A DNA stretch of 64,000 nt from Salvelinus alpinus (Eukaryota; Chordata; Actinopteri; Salmoniformes; Salmonidae): contig NC_092089.1 in assembly GCF_045679555.1 (NCBI RefSeq), forward strand, positions 6,748,675 through 6,812,674, read 5' to 3'. Both the position numbers and the translations under genes were made by a program. Of the stretch, positions 31,001 through 42,369 are shown piece after piece; position 1 is the stretch's first letter; each line of letters starts with the position of its first letter. The notes beneath the pieces are model-generated. The model was not told the DNA's origin, searched no databases, and saw only the letters and a list, made by a program, of their open reading frames with translations.

Positions 31001-32909
31001 CAGGGCCCTATGGTAACACTTTATATAGTACACTACTATAGACCTGGGCCCTATGGTAACACTGGACTTTATATAGTACACTACTATAGACCAGGGCCCT
31101 ATGGTAACACTGGACTTTATATAGTACACTACTATAGACCAGGGCCCTATGGTAACACTTTATATAGTACACTACTATAGACCAGGGCCCTATGGTAACA
31201 CTTTATATAGTACACTACTATAGACCAGGGCCCTATGGTAACACTGGGCTTTATATAGTACACTACTATAGACCAGGGCCCTATGGTAACACTTTATATA
31301 GTACACTACTATAGACCAGGGCCCTATGGTAACACTTTATATAGTACACTACTATAGACCAGGGCCCTATGGTAACACGTTATATAGTACACTACTATAG
31401 ACCAGGGCCCTATGGTAACACGTTATATAGTACACTACTATAGACCAGGGCCCTATGGTAACACATTATATAGTACACTACTATAGACCAGGGCCCTATG
31501 GTAACACGTTATATAGTACACTACTATAGACCAGGGCCCTATGGTAACACATTATATAGTACACTACTATAGACCAGGGCCCTATGGTAACACGTTATAT
31601 AGTACACTACTATAGACCAGGGCCCTATGGTAACACATTATATAGTACACTACTATAGACCAGGGCCCTATGGTAACACTTTATATAGTACACTACTATA
31701 GACCAGGGCCCTATGGTAACACTTTATATAGTACACTACTATAGACCAGGGCCCTATGGTAACACTTTATATAGTACACTACTATAGACCAGGGCCCTAT
31801 GGTAACACTTTATATAGTACGCTACTATAGACCAGGGCCCTATGGTAACACTTTATATAGTACACTACTATAGACCAGGGCCCTATGGTAACACTTTATA
31901 TAGTACACTACTATAGACCAGGGCCCTATGGTAACACTTTATATAGTACACTACTATAGACCAGGGCCCTATGGTAACACTTTATATAGTACACTACTAT
32001 AGACCAGGGCCCTATGGTAACACTTTATATAGTACACTACTATAGACCAGGGCCCTATGGTAACACTTTATATAGTACACTACTATAGACCAGGGCCCTA
32101 TGGTAACACTTTATATAGTACACTACTATAGACCAGGGCCCTATGGTAACACTGGACTTTATATAGTACACTACTATAGACCAGGGCCCTATGGTAACAC
32201 TTTATATAGTACACTACTATAGACCAGGGCCCTATGGTAACACTTTATATAGTACACTACTATAGACCAGGGCCCTATGGTAACACTTTATATAGTACGC
32301 TACTATAGACCAGGGCCCTATGGTAACACTTTATATAGTACACTACTATAGACCAGGGCCCTATGGTAACACTTTATATAGTACACTACTATAGACCAGG
32401 GCCCTATGGTAACACTTTATATAGTACACTACTATAGACCAGGGCCCTATGGTAACACTTTATATAGTACACTACTATAGACCAGGGCCCTATGGTAACA
32501 CTTTATATAGTACACTACTATAGACCAGGGCCCTATGGTAACACTTTATATAGTACACTACTATAGACCAGGGCCCTATGGTAACACTTTATATAGTACA
32601 CTACTATAGACCAGGGCCCTATGGTAACACTGGACTTTATATAGTACACTACTATAGACCAGGGCCCTATGGTAACACTTTATATAGTACACTACTATAG
32701 ACCAGGGCCCTATGGTAACACTGGAGTTTATATAGTACACTACTATAGACCAGGGCCCTATGGTAACACTTTATATAGTACACTACTATAGACCAGGGCC
32801 CTATGGTAACACTTTATATAGTACACTACTATAGACCAGGGCCCTATGGTAACACTTTATATAGTACACTACTATAGACCAGGGCTCTATGGTAACACTG
32901 GACAACTAG

Positions 32910-35400
32910 CAACAGACTGTATTATATTGACCTCCAACAGACTGTATTATATTAACCTCCAACAGACTGTATTATATTAACCTCCAACAGACTGTATTAT
33001 ATTGACCTCCAACAGACTGTATTATATTGACCTCCAACAGACTGTATTATATTGACCTCCAGACTGTATTATATTGACCTCCAACAGACTGTATTATATT
33101 GACCTCCAGACTGTATTATATTTACCTCCAGACTGTATTATATTGACCTCCAACAGACTGTATTATATTGACCTCCAACAGACTGTATTATATTGACCTA
33201 CAGACTGTATTATATTGACCTCCAACAGACTGTATTATATTGACCTCCAGACTGTATTATATTGACCTCCAACAGACTGTATTATATTGACCTACAGACT
33301 GTATTATATTGATCTCCAGACTGTATTATATTGACCTCCAACAGACTGTATTATATTGACCTCCAGACTGTATTATATTGACCTCCTGCAGACTGTATTA
33401 TATTGAACTCCAACAGACTGTATTATATTGACCTCCAACAGACTGTATTATATTGACCTCCAGACTGTATTATATTGACCTCCAACAGACTGTATTATAT
33501 TGACCTCCAACAGACTGTATTATATTGACCTCCAGACAGACTGTATTATATTAACCTCCAGACTGTATTATATTGATCTCCAACAGACTGTATTATATTG
33601 ACCTCCAGACTGTATTATATTGACCTCCAACAGACTGTATTATATTGACCTCCAGACTGTATTATATTGACCTCCAACAGACTGTATTATATTGACCTCC
33701 AGACTGTATTATATTGACCTACAACAGACTGTATTATATTGACCTCCAACAGACTGTATTATATTGACCTCCAGACAGACTGTATTATATTGACCTCCAA
33801 CAGACTGTATTATATTGACCTCCAGACTGTATTATATTGACCTACAGACTGTATTATATTGACCTCCAACAGACTGTATTATATTGACCTCCAACAGACT
33901 GTATTATATTGACCTCCAGACTGTATTATATTGACCTCCAACAGACTGTATTATATTGACCTCCAGACTGTATTATATTGACCTCCAACAGACTGTATTA
34001 TATTGACCTCCAACAGACTGTATTATATTGACCTCCAACAGACTGTATTATATTGACCTCCAACAGACTGTATTATATTGACCTCCAACAGACTGTATTA
34101 CATTGACCTCCAACAGACTGTATTATATTGACCTCCAGACAGACTGTATTATATTGACCTCCAACAGACTGTATTATATTGACCTCCAGACTGTATTATA
34201 TTGACCTCCAGACTGTATTATATTGACCTCCAACAGACTGTATTATATTGACCTCCAACAGACTGTATTATATTGACCTCCAGACTGTATTATATTGACC
34301 TCCAACAGACTGTATTATATTGACCTCCAACAGACTGTATTATATTGACCTCCAGACTGTATTATATTGACCTCCAACAGACTGTATTATATTGACCTCC
34401 AACAGACTGTATTATATTGACCTCCAACAGACTGTATTATATTGACCTCCAACAGACTGTATTATATTGACCTGCAACAGACTGTATTATATTGACCTGC
34501 AACAGACTGTATTATATTGACCTCCAGACTGTATTATATTGACCTCCAACAGACTGTATTATATTGACCTCCAACAGACTGTATTATATTGACCTCCAAC
34601 AGACTGTATTATATTCACCTCCGACAGACTGTATTATATTGACCTCCAGACTGTATTATATTGACCTCCGACAGACTGTATTATATTGACCTCCAGACTG
34701 TATTATATTGACCTCCAACAGACTGTATTATATTGACCTCCAGACTGTATTATATTTACCTCCAGACTGTATTATATTGACCTCCAACAGACTGTATTAT
34801 ATTGACCTCCAACAGACTGTATTATATTGACCTACAGACTGTATTATATTGACCTCCAACAGACTGTATTATATTGACCTCCAGACTGTATTATATTGAC
34901 CTCCAACAGACTGTATTATATTGACCTACAGACTGTATTATATTGACCTCCAACAGACTGTATTATATTGACCTCCGACAGACTGTATTATATTGACCTC
35001 CAACAGACTGCATTATATTGACCTCCAGACTGTATTATATTGACCTCCAACAGACTGTATAATATTGACCTCCAGACTGTTTTATATTGACCTCCAACAG
35101 ACTGTATTATATTGACCTCCAACATACTGTATTATATTGACCTCCAACAGACTGCATTATATTGACCTCCACCAGACTGTATTATATTGACCTCCAACAG
35201 ACTGTATTATATTGACCTCCAACAGACTGTATTATATTGACCTCCAGACTGTATTATATTGACCTCCAACAGACTGTATTATATTGACCTCCAACAGACT
35301 GTATTATATTGACCTCCAACAGACTGTATTATATTGACCTCCAACAGACTGTATTATATTGACCTCCAACAGACTGTATTATATTGACCTCCAACAGACT
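32910..35400. repeat. 22/25-bp minisatellite
   Basis: The units are ACAGACTGTATTATATTGAC plus CTCCA. The long form (25 bp) has CCAACAGACTG and the short form (22 bp) has CCAGACTG, lacking AAC. About 100 copies in irregular order. Scattered variants include ATTAACC, TTTACC, CTACAG and GACAGACAG. It starts seven bases after the last unit of the 31-kb satellite and ends in single-copy-looking DNA at 35401. Confidence 0.95.
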
Positions 35401-35879
35401 TGAGAAAACAGCAGTAATATTACAGATTGCCAAATGATGCAACCAGCTACAATTTCACAATGAACAGAACAGCTTTACATATTATTAATCAAAAACACCA
35501 CGATTAAGAAGATTTGCGAAGCTGCGTGCTAATTTGAGAGAGAGTGGGAAAGTTGACATCTCCTCTGAGAGACACGTTGATGTTGACACTTAAAAAGATG
35601 ATTACAGAAGCGAGGGGTATCACAACATCAAACAAGAACAATGATTTGTCAAATTAGGATTTTAAAATCTTATTTAAAACGTTCAGATGTGGACACTTAT
35701 CAACATCTGCCTGTTTAAAAAATCCCTGCAATCTATCGGAACATCTTATCACTTAAAAAACACAGTCAGATAGCTCCATCCCTAACCAGCAGCTATGATT
35801 TAAATCCTCTTGTCTTTGGCAGCATCTACAGATCCACCGGCAACCTCTCTGTCCCGACGTAGAGATGATAAACATCCTA
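35401..35879. other. Unassigned spacer, no gene seen
   Basis: AT-rich, apparently non-repetitive sequence between the 22/25-bp array and an expanded palindromic element. No open frame with recognisable protein features and no RNA-gene motif that I could identify. Confidence 0.4.
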
Positions 35880-36248
35880 AATGACAACCCCTATCCCCTA
35901 CGTAGTACACTGCTTTTTACCAGCCCAAAAGTAGTGCACTGTATAGGGTATAGGACCCAGGTCTAAAGTAGTGCACTGTATAGGGTATAGGACCCAGGTC
36001 TAAAGTAGTGCACTATATAGGGAATAGGGCCCTGGTATAAAGTAGTGCACTATATAGGGAATAGGACCCTGGTCTATAGTAGTGCACTACATAGGGAATA
36101 GGGCCCTGGTCTAAAGTAGTGCACTATATAGGGTCCTGGTCTAAAGTAGTGCACTATATAGGGTCCTGGTCTAAAGTAGTGCACTATATAGGGTCCTGGT
36201 CTAAAGTTGTGCACTATATAGGGAATAGGGGTGCCATTAGGGACGTAC
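35880..36248 (-). mobile_element. Palindromic (fold-back) salmonid repeat with local internal expansion
   Basis: The left end reads AAATGACAACCCCTATCCCC and the right end reads GGGAATAGGGGTGCCATT, so the two ends are imperfect inverted complements, as in a small fold-back or MITE-like element. Between them AAAGTAGTGCACTATATAGG repeats about nine times, with CCCTGGTCTA or CCCAGGTCTA between copies, at spacings of about 30-48 bp. The core TATATAGTGCACTAC plus CCAGGGCCCTAT is shared with the 31-kb satellite unit, here mostly in the opposite orientation. Non-coding. Confidence 0.75.
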
Positions 36249-36309
36249 TTACAGTATGTTTGTGAGAGGAATACCAGATTAGATCCTGTTCAGGAAGTGA
36301 ACGTTATTT

Positions 36310-37041
36310 AGAATGAGTGTCACTCTACCATAAAGGCCTGATTGGTGGAGTGCTGTAGAGATGGTTGTCCTTCTGGAAGGTTCTCCCATCTCCACAGAGG
36401 AACTCTGGAGCTCTGTCAGAGTGACCATCGGGTTCTTGGTCAGACCGGGCCCTTCTCCCCCGATTGCTCAGTTTGTCCGGGCAGCCAGCTCTAGGAAGAG
36501 TCTTGGTGGTTCCAAACTTCTTCAATTTAAGAATGATGGAGGCCACTGTGTTCTCGGGGACCTTCAATGCTGCAGAAATTATTCTGGTACCCTTCCACAG
36601 ATCTGTGCCTCGACACAATCCTGTCTCTGAGCTCTACTGACAATTCCTTCGATCTCATGGCTTGGTTTTTGCTCTGACGTGCACTGTCAACTGTGGGACC
36701 TTATATAGGCAGGTGTGTGCCTTTCCAAATCATGTCCAATCAATTGAATTTACCACAGGTGGACTTCAATCAAGTTGTAGAAACATCTCAAGGATGATCA
36801 ATGGAAACAGGATGCACCTGAGCTCAAATTCAAGTCTCATAGCAAAGAGTCTGAATACTTATTTACATAAGGTATTTCTGTTGTTATTTTGAATACATTT
36901 GCAAAAATGTCTAAAAACCATTATGGGTTTTGTATGTAGATTGATGAGGATTTTTAAAAATGTAATCCATTTTAGAATAAGGCTGTAACGTAACAGAATG
37001 TGGAAAAAGTCAAGGGGTCTGAATGCTTTCAGAATGTACTG
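36310..37041 (-). mobile_element. Truncated Tc1-like transposon, one terminus retained
   Basis: Read on the minus strand, the element starts at about 37041 with a Tc1-type terminus (CAGTACATTCTGAAAGCATT, then CAGACCCCTTGAC). It continues through a typical salmonid Tc1 leader and enters a transposase reading frame. The element stops near 36310-36325, soon after the DNA-binding region, so the catalytic domain and the other inverted repeat are missing. It cannot encode an active transposase. It abuts the complete Tc1-like element at 37052. Confidence 0.8.
36325..36658 (-). pseudogene. Tc1-like transposase N-terminal remnant, frameshifted
   Basis: The likely original start is the ATG at 36658-36656 (MRSKELSVELRDRIVSRH). 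A one-base change of frame at about 36577-36585 moves the rest to another frame, which reads SAALKVPENTVASIILKLKK and then FGTTKTLPRAG. That is the paired-type helix-turn-helix DNA-binding part of Tc1 transposases, including the usual basic segment (KLSNRGRRA). A further deletion follows at around residue 90 of the family. No catalytic aspartates or glutamate remain. Normal family length is about 340 residues; this is about 100. Confidence 0.8.
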
Positions 37042-37051
37042 TGTGTATATA

Positions 37052-38657
37052 CAGTGGGGAGAACAAGTATTTGATACACTGCCGATTTTGCAGGTTTTCC
37101 TACTTACAAAGCATGTAGAGGTCTGTCATTTTTATCATAGGTACACTTCAACTGTGAGAGACGGAATCTAAAACAAAAATCCAGAAAATCACATTGTATG
37201 ATTTTTAAGTAATTAATTTGCATTTTATTGCATGACATAAGTATTTGATCACCTACCAACCAGTAAGAATTCCGGCTCACACAGACCTGTTAGTTTTTCT
37301 TTAAGAAGCCCTCCTGTTCTCCACTCATTACCTGTATTAACTGCACCTGTTTGAACTCATTACCTGTATAAAAGACACCTGTCCACACACTCAATCAAAC
37401 AGACTTCAACCTCTCCACAATGGCCAAGACCAGAGAGCTGTGTAAGGACATCAGGGATAAAATTGTAGACCTGCACAAGGCTAGGATGGGCTACAGAACA
37501 ATAGGCAAGCAGCTTGGTGAGAAGGCAACAACTGTTGGCGCAATTATTAGAAAATGGAAGAAGTTAAAGATGACAGTCAATCACCCTCGGTCTGGGGCTC
37601 CACGCAAGATCTCACCTCGTGGGGCATCAATGATCATGAGGAAGGTGAGGGATCAGCCCAGAACTACACGGCAGGACCTGGTCAATGACCTGAAGAGAGC
37701 TGGGACCACAGTCTCAAAGAAAACCATTAGTAACACACTACGCCGCCATGGATTAAAATCCTGCAGCGCACGCAAGGTCCCCCTGCTCAAGCCAGCGCAT
37801 GTCCAGGTTCGTCTGAAGTTTGCCAATGACCATCTGGATGATCCAGAGGAGGAATGGGAGAAGGTCATGTGGTTTGATGTGACAAAAATAGAGCTTTTTG
37901 GTCTAAACTCCACTCGCCGTGTTTGGAGGAAGAAGAAGGATGAGTACAACCCCAAGAACACCATCCTAACCGTGAGGCATGGAGGTGGAAACATCATTCT
38001 TTGGGGATGCTTTTCTGCAAAGGGGACAGGGCGGCTGCACTGTATTGAGGGGAGGATGGATGGGGCCATGTATCGCGAGATCTTGGCCAACAACCTCCTT
38101 CCCTCAGTAAGAGCATTGAGATGGGTTGTGGCTGGGTCTTCCAGCATGACAACAACCCGAAACACACAGCCAGGGCAACTAAGGAGTTGCTCCGTAAGAA
38201 GCATCTCAAGGTCCTGGAGTGGCCTACCCAGTCTCCAGACCTGAACCCAATAGAAAATCTTTGGAGGGAGCTGGAAGTCCGTATTGCCCAGCGACAGTCC
38301 CGAAACCTGAAGGATCTGGAGAACGTCTGTATGGAGGAGTGGGCCAAAATCCCTGCTGCAGTGTGTACAAACCTGGTCAAGAACTACAGGAAACGTATGA
38401 TCTCTGTAATTGCAAACAAAGGTTTCTGTACCCAATATTAAGTTCTGCTTTTCTGATGTATCAAATACTTATGTCATGCAATAAAATGCAAATGAATTAC
38501 TTAAAAATCATACAATGTGATTTTCTGGATTTTTGTTTTAGATTCTGTCTCTCACAGTTGAAGTGTATCTATGATAAAAATTACAGACCTCTACATGCTT
38601 TGTAAGTAGGAAAACCTGCAAAATCGGCAGTGTATCAAATACTTGTTCTCCCCACTG
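37052..38657 (+). mobile_element. Full-length Tc1/mariner-like transposon with ~198-bp inverted repeats
   Basis: The ends are CAGTGGGGAGAACAAGTATT on the left and AATACTTGTTCTCCCCACTG on the right, each flanked by TA (37050-37051 and 38658-38659), the standard Tc1/mariner target duplication. The inverted repeats run about 37052-37249 and 38460-38657 with only a few mismatches (for example AATTAATTTG against the complement of AAATGAATT). Length is 1606 bp, typical of fish Tc1 elements. The arms are almost identical, so this copy is young compared with its neighbours. It landed about 10 bp from the terminus of an older Tc1-like fragment. Confidence 0.92.
37420..38444 (+). pseudogene. Tc1-like transposase, single frameshift
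   Basis: The product would be a cut-and-paste DDE transposase of about 340 residues acting on the element's own inverted repeats. The first frame starts at 37420 ([20 protein letters not shown]) and carries the helix-turn-helix region (residues about 1-60), a second DNA-binding segment (about 70-115) and the catalytic core. It shifts frame near 38119 (codon 233), where one base appears missing. The rest continues in another frame from about 38120 to the stop at 38444. Catalytic residues: first Asp at residue 153 (WFDVTK, family consensus WSDETK), second Asp in [11 protein letters not shown], Glu in NPIENLW. All three survive in the DNA but are split between frames. The WFDVTK change also departs from consensus. 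Probably inactive. Confidence 0.88.
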
Positions 38658-38659
38658 TA

Positions 38660-39043
38660 TATAAATATATAAATAACTCGTCAGAAATATCCAGAACAAC
38701 TAGCCCATGTCAGCTAAGGTTTTTTTATTTAGGTTTTATAACCCATAGATATTGTAGTAATGTTTTTGTCACTCAAATATCACAAATACACATGAAACAT
38801 GTATAGAATTGCAACAAAAAATAGCTTTAAAACAGCAACATTAGCAGAATCTCTTAATACGACACAAATTAACAAACTTACAGGCTAAGAATGGACAGAG
38901 CGATAGGCCTGTGTTCATCTTATTCATATTTCTCAAATGCCAAATCAGTGTGTCTTGATTACAAAAAAAAACTGTCCCCGTTTGCAAATATTTAAATCTG
39001 AGATGCCATTAGGAATCTGAGCATGGTACTTTCAAAAGTTAGG
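38660..39043. other. Unassigned AT-rich spacer
   Basis: AT-rich, apparently non-repetitive DNA between the Tc1-like element and the next minisatellite, starting with a short TATATAAATATATAAATAA tract. No coding or RNA-gene signal recognised. Confidence 0.4.
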
Positions 39044-42017
39044 ACTACCGTTCTACCCCAGACAGAGTAGGACCTACCTTTCCACCCCAGACAGAGTAGG
39101 ACCTACCTTTCCACCCCAGACAGAGTGGGGCCTACCTTTCCACCCCAGACAGAGTAGGCCTACCTTTCCACCCCAGACAGAGTAGGCCCTACCTTTCCAC
39201 CCCAGACAGAGTAGGACCTAACTTTCCACCCCAGCCAGAGTAGGCCTACCATTCCACCCCAGACAGAGTAGGACCTAACTTTCCACCCCAGCCAGAGTAG
39301 GACCTAACTTTCCACCCCAGCCAGAGTAGGCCCTACCTTTCCACCCCAGACAGAGTAGGACCTAACTTTCCACCCCAGCCAGAGTAGGACCTAACTTTCC
39401 ACCCCAGCCAGAGTAGGCCCTACCTTTCCACCCCAGACAGAGTAGGCCTACCTTTCCACCCCAGATAGAGTAGGCCTACCTTTCCACCCCGGACAGAGTA
39501 GGCCTACCTTTCCACCCCAGACAGAGTAGGCCTACCTTTCCACCCCAGACAGAGTAGGCCTACCTTTCCACCCCAGACAGAGTAGGCATACCTTTCCACC
39601 CCGGACAGAGTAGGCCTACCTTTCCACCCCAGACAGAGTAGGACCTACCTTTCCACCCCAGACAGAGTAGGCCCTACCTTTCCACCCCAGACAGAGTAGT
39701 ACCTAACTTTCCACCCCAGACAGAGTAGGCCTACCTTTCCACCCCGGACAGAGTAGGCCTACCTTTCCACCCCGGACAGAGTAGGCCTACCTTTCCACCC
39801 CAGACAGAGTAGGCCTACCTTTCCACCCCAGACAGAGTAGGACCTAACTTTCCACTCCAGACAGAGTAGGCCTACCTTTCCACCCCAGACAGAGTAGGCA
39901 TACCTTTCCACCCCAGACAGAGTAGGCCTACCTTTCCACCCCAGACAGAGTAGGCCTACCTTTCCACCCCAGATAGAGTAGGCCTACCTTTCCACCCCAG
40001 ACAGAGTAGGCATACCTTTCCACCCCAGACAGAGTAGTACCTAACTTTCCACTCCAGACAGAGTAGGCATACCTTTCCACCCCAGACAGAGTAGGCATAC
40101 CTTTCCACCCCAGACAGAGTAGGCCTACCTTTCCACCCCAGACAGAGTAGGCCTACCTTTCCACCCCAGACAGAGTAGGCATACCTTTCCACCCCAGACA
40201 GAGTAGGACCTACCTTTCCACTCCAGACAGAGTAGGCATACCTTTCCACTCCAGACAGAGTAGGCATACCTTTCCACCCCAGACAGAGTAGGCCTACCTT
40301 TCCACTCCAGACAGAGTAGGCATACCTTTCCACCCCAGACAGAGTAGCCATACCTTTCCACCCCAGACAGAGTAGGCCTACCTTTCCACTCCAGACAGAG
40401 TAGGCATACATTTCCACCCCAGACAGAGTAGGCCTACCTTTCCACCCCAGACAGAGTAGGCCTACCTTTCCACCCCAGACAGAGTAGGACCTAACTTTCC
40501 ACTCCAGACAGAGTAGCCATACCTTTCCACCCCAGACAGAGTAGGCCTACCTTTCCACTCCAGACAGAGTAGGCATACCTTTCCACCCCAGACAGAGTAG
40601 GCCTACCTTTCCACCCCAGACAGAGTAGGCCTACCTTTCCACCCCAGACAGAGTAGGACCTAACTTTCCACTCCAGACAGAGTAGGCATACCTTTCCACC
40701 CCAGACAGAGTAGGACCTAACTTTCCACCCCAGACAGAGTAGTCCTAACTTTCCACTCCAGACAGAGTAGGCCTACCTTTCCACCCCAGACAGAGTAGGC
40801 CCTACCTTTCCACCCCAGACAGAGTAGGACCTAACTTTCCACCCCAGATAGAGTAGGCCTACCTTTCCACCCCAGACAGAGTAGGCCTACCTTTCCACCC
40901 CAGACAGAGTAGGCCTACCTTTCCACCCCAGACAGAGTAGGCCTACCTTTCCACCCCAGACAGAGTAGGACCTACCTTTCCACCCCAGACAGAGTAGGAC
41001 CTACCTTTCCACCCCAGACAGAGTAGACCTACCTTTCCACCCCAGACAGAGTAGGCCTACCTTTCCACCCCAGACAGAGTAGGCCTACCTTTCCACCCCA
41101 GACAGAGTAGGACCTACCTTTCCACCCCAGACAGAGTAGGCCCTACCTTTCCACCCCAGACAGAGTAGGCCTACCTTTCCACCCCAGACAGAGTAGGCCT
41201 ACCTTTCCACCCCAGACAGAGTAGTCCTACCTTTCCACCCCAGACAGAGTAGGCCTACCTTTCCACCCCAGACAGAGTAGGCCCTACCTTTCCACCCCAG
41301 ACAGAGTAGGACTACCTTTCCACCCCAGACAGAGTAGACCTACCTTTCCACCCCAGACAGAGTAGGCCTACCTTTCCACCCCAGACAGAGTAGGCCTACC
41401 TTTCCACCCCGGACAGAGTAGGTCTACCTTTCCACCCCAGACAGAGTAGGCCTACCTTTCCACCCCAGACAGAGTAGGTCTACCTTTCTACCCCAGAGTA
41501 GGCCTACCTTTCCAACCCAGACAGAGTAGAACCTACCTTTCCACCCCAGACAGAGTAGGCCCTACCTTTCCACCCCAGACAGAGTATGCCTACCTTTCCA
41601 CCCCAGACAGAGTAGGCCTACCTTTCCACCCCAGACAGAGTAGTCCTACCTTTCCACCCCAGACAGAGTAGGCCTACCTTTCCACCCCAGACAGAGTAGG
41701 CCCTACCTTTCCACCCCAGACAGAGTAGGCCTACCTTTCCACCCCAGATAGAGTAGTCCTACCTTTCCACCCCAGACAGAGTAGGCCTACCTTTCCACCC
41801 CAGACAGAGTAGGCCTACCTTTCCACCCCAGACAGAGTAGGACCTACCTTTCCACCCCAGACAGAGTAGGCCCTACCTTTCCACCCCAGACAGAGTAGCC
41901 TACCTTTCCACCCCAGACAGAGTAGGCCTACCTTTCCACCCCAGACAGAGTAGGCCTACCTTTCCACCCCAGACAGAGTAGGACCTCCCATTCCACCCCA
42001 GACAGAGTAGACCTACC
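39044..42017. repeat. 28/29-bp minisatellite, about 100 copies
   Basis: The unit is CTTTCCACCCCAGACAGAG plus TAGGCCTAC. The 28-bp version carries the 10-bp palindrome GTAGGCCTAC. The 29-bp versions read TAGGCCCTAC or TAGGACCTAC/TAGGACCTAA. Substitutions are clustered: the middle (about 40030-40760) is rich in CACTCCAG and TAGGCATAC, while the flanks are mainly CACCCCAG and TAGGCCTAC. Open frames on the minus strand (153 and 78 codons) simply read the repeat. Confidence 0.95.
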
Positions 42018-42369
42018 GACACAGAAACATTTAAAGCTTTAACTGCTGGTTACTCTTCTTCTGTGGTTTAACTCAACAAGAGAAGGTCACAAGTGTTTTC
42101 CCTTAAAAACCTGTCTGGGTTTAAACATCTTCTATTGTACAGAAAGTGAATCGCTTAATCAATTGATAGTGACAAGAATTAGATTACTTCCCAGGCAAAG
42201 TCAATCGTTTGTCTCCTTCGGCCAAAGAAGGTTGTAGCTCAGCCTCTGAATATCAAAGAAACAAAAACAATGATATGCCAGCGGCGGTCAGTGCCGTTTA
42301 AGATGAGGGAGGACGGCTCTTTAAAAAATAAATAAACACGGCCTTATTTCTATTACAGCCTATTGGATG
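42018..42369. other. Unassigned spacer between two minisatellites
   Basis: Single-copy-looking sequence with no recognisable gene. It lies between the 28/29-bp array and the 50/55-bp array. Confidence 0.4.

Larger units (their letters stand above)
1501..32903. repeat. 31-kb satellite of 43/48-bp units with higher-order repeats
   Basis: The array is continuous head-to-tail, about 700 units. The short unit is 43 bp and includes TATAGTACACTACTATA and AGGGCCCTATGGTAACAC. The long unit is 48 bp and adds TGGAC or TGGGC at the end. Junction bases vary (TTATAT, GTATAT, GTTATAT, ATTATAT). Each unit carries a 7-bp inverted repeat with a 3-base loop (TATAGTA-CAC-TACTATA) and an ApaI-type GGGCCC palindrome. 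Rare point variants recur at fixed long spacings, which reveals blocks of about 2.4-3.2 kb and smaller 134-, 632-, 1155- and 2091-bp periods. Three 16-codon frames stay open through runs of 48-mers and give spurious ORFs on both strands; I see no gene. The last 1.2 kb (about 31680-32880) is almost pure 43-mer. The array ends at a degenerate unit (GGGCTCTATGG) at 32883-32903. Confidence 0.97.

Noticed and set aside
37653..38435. 260-codon minus-strand frame opposite the transposase
   Set aside because: Antisense shadow of a recognised transposase; no independent features.
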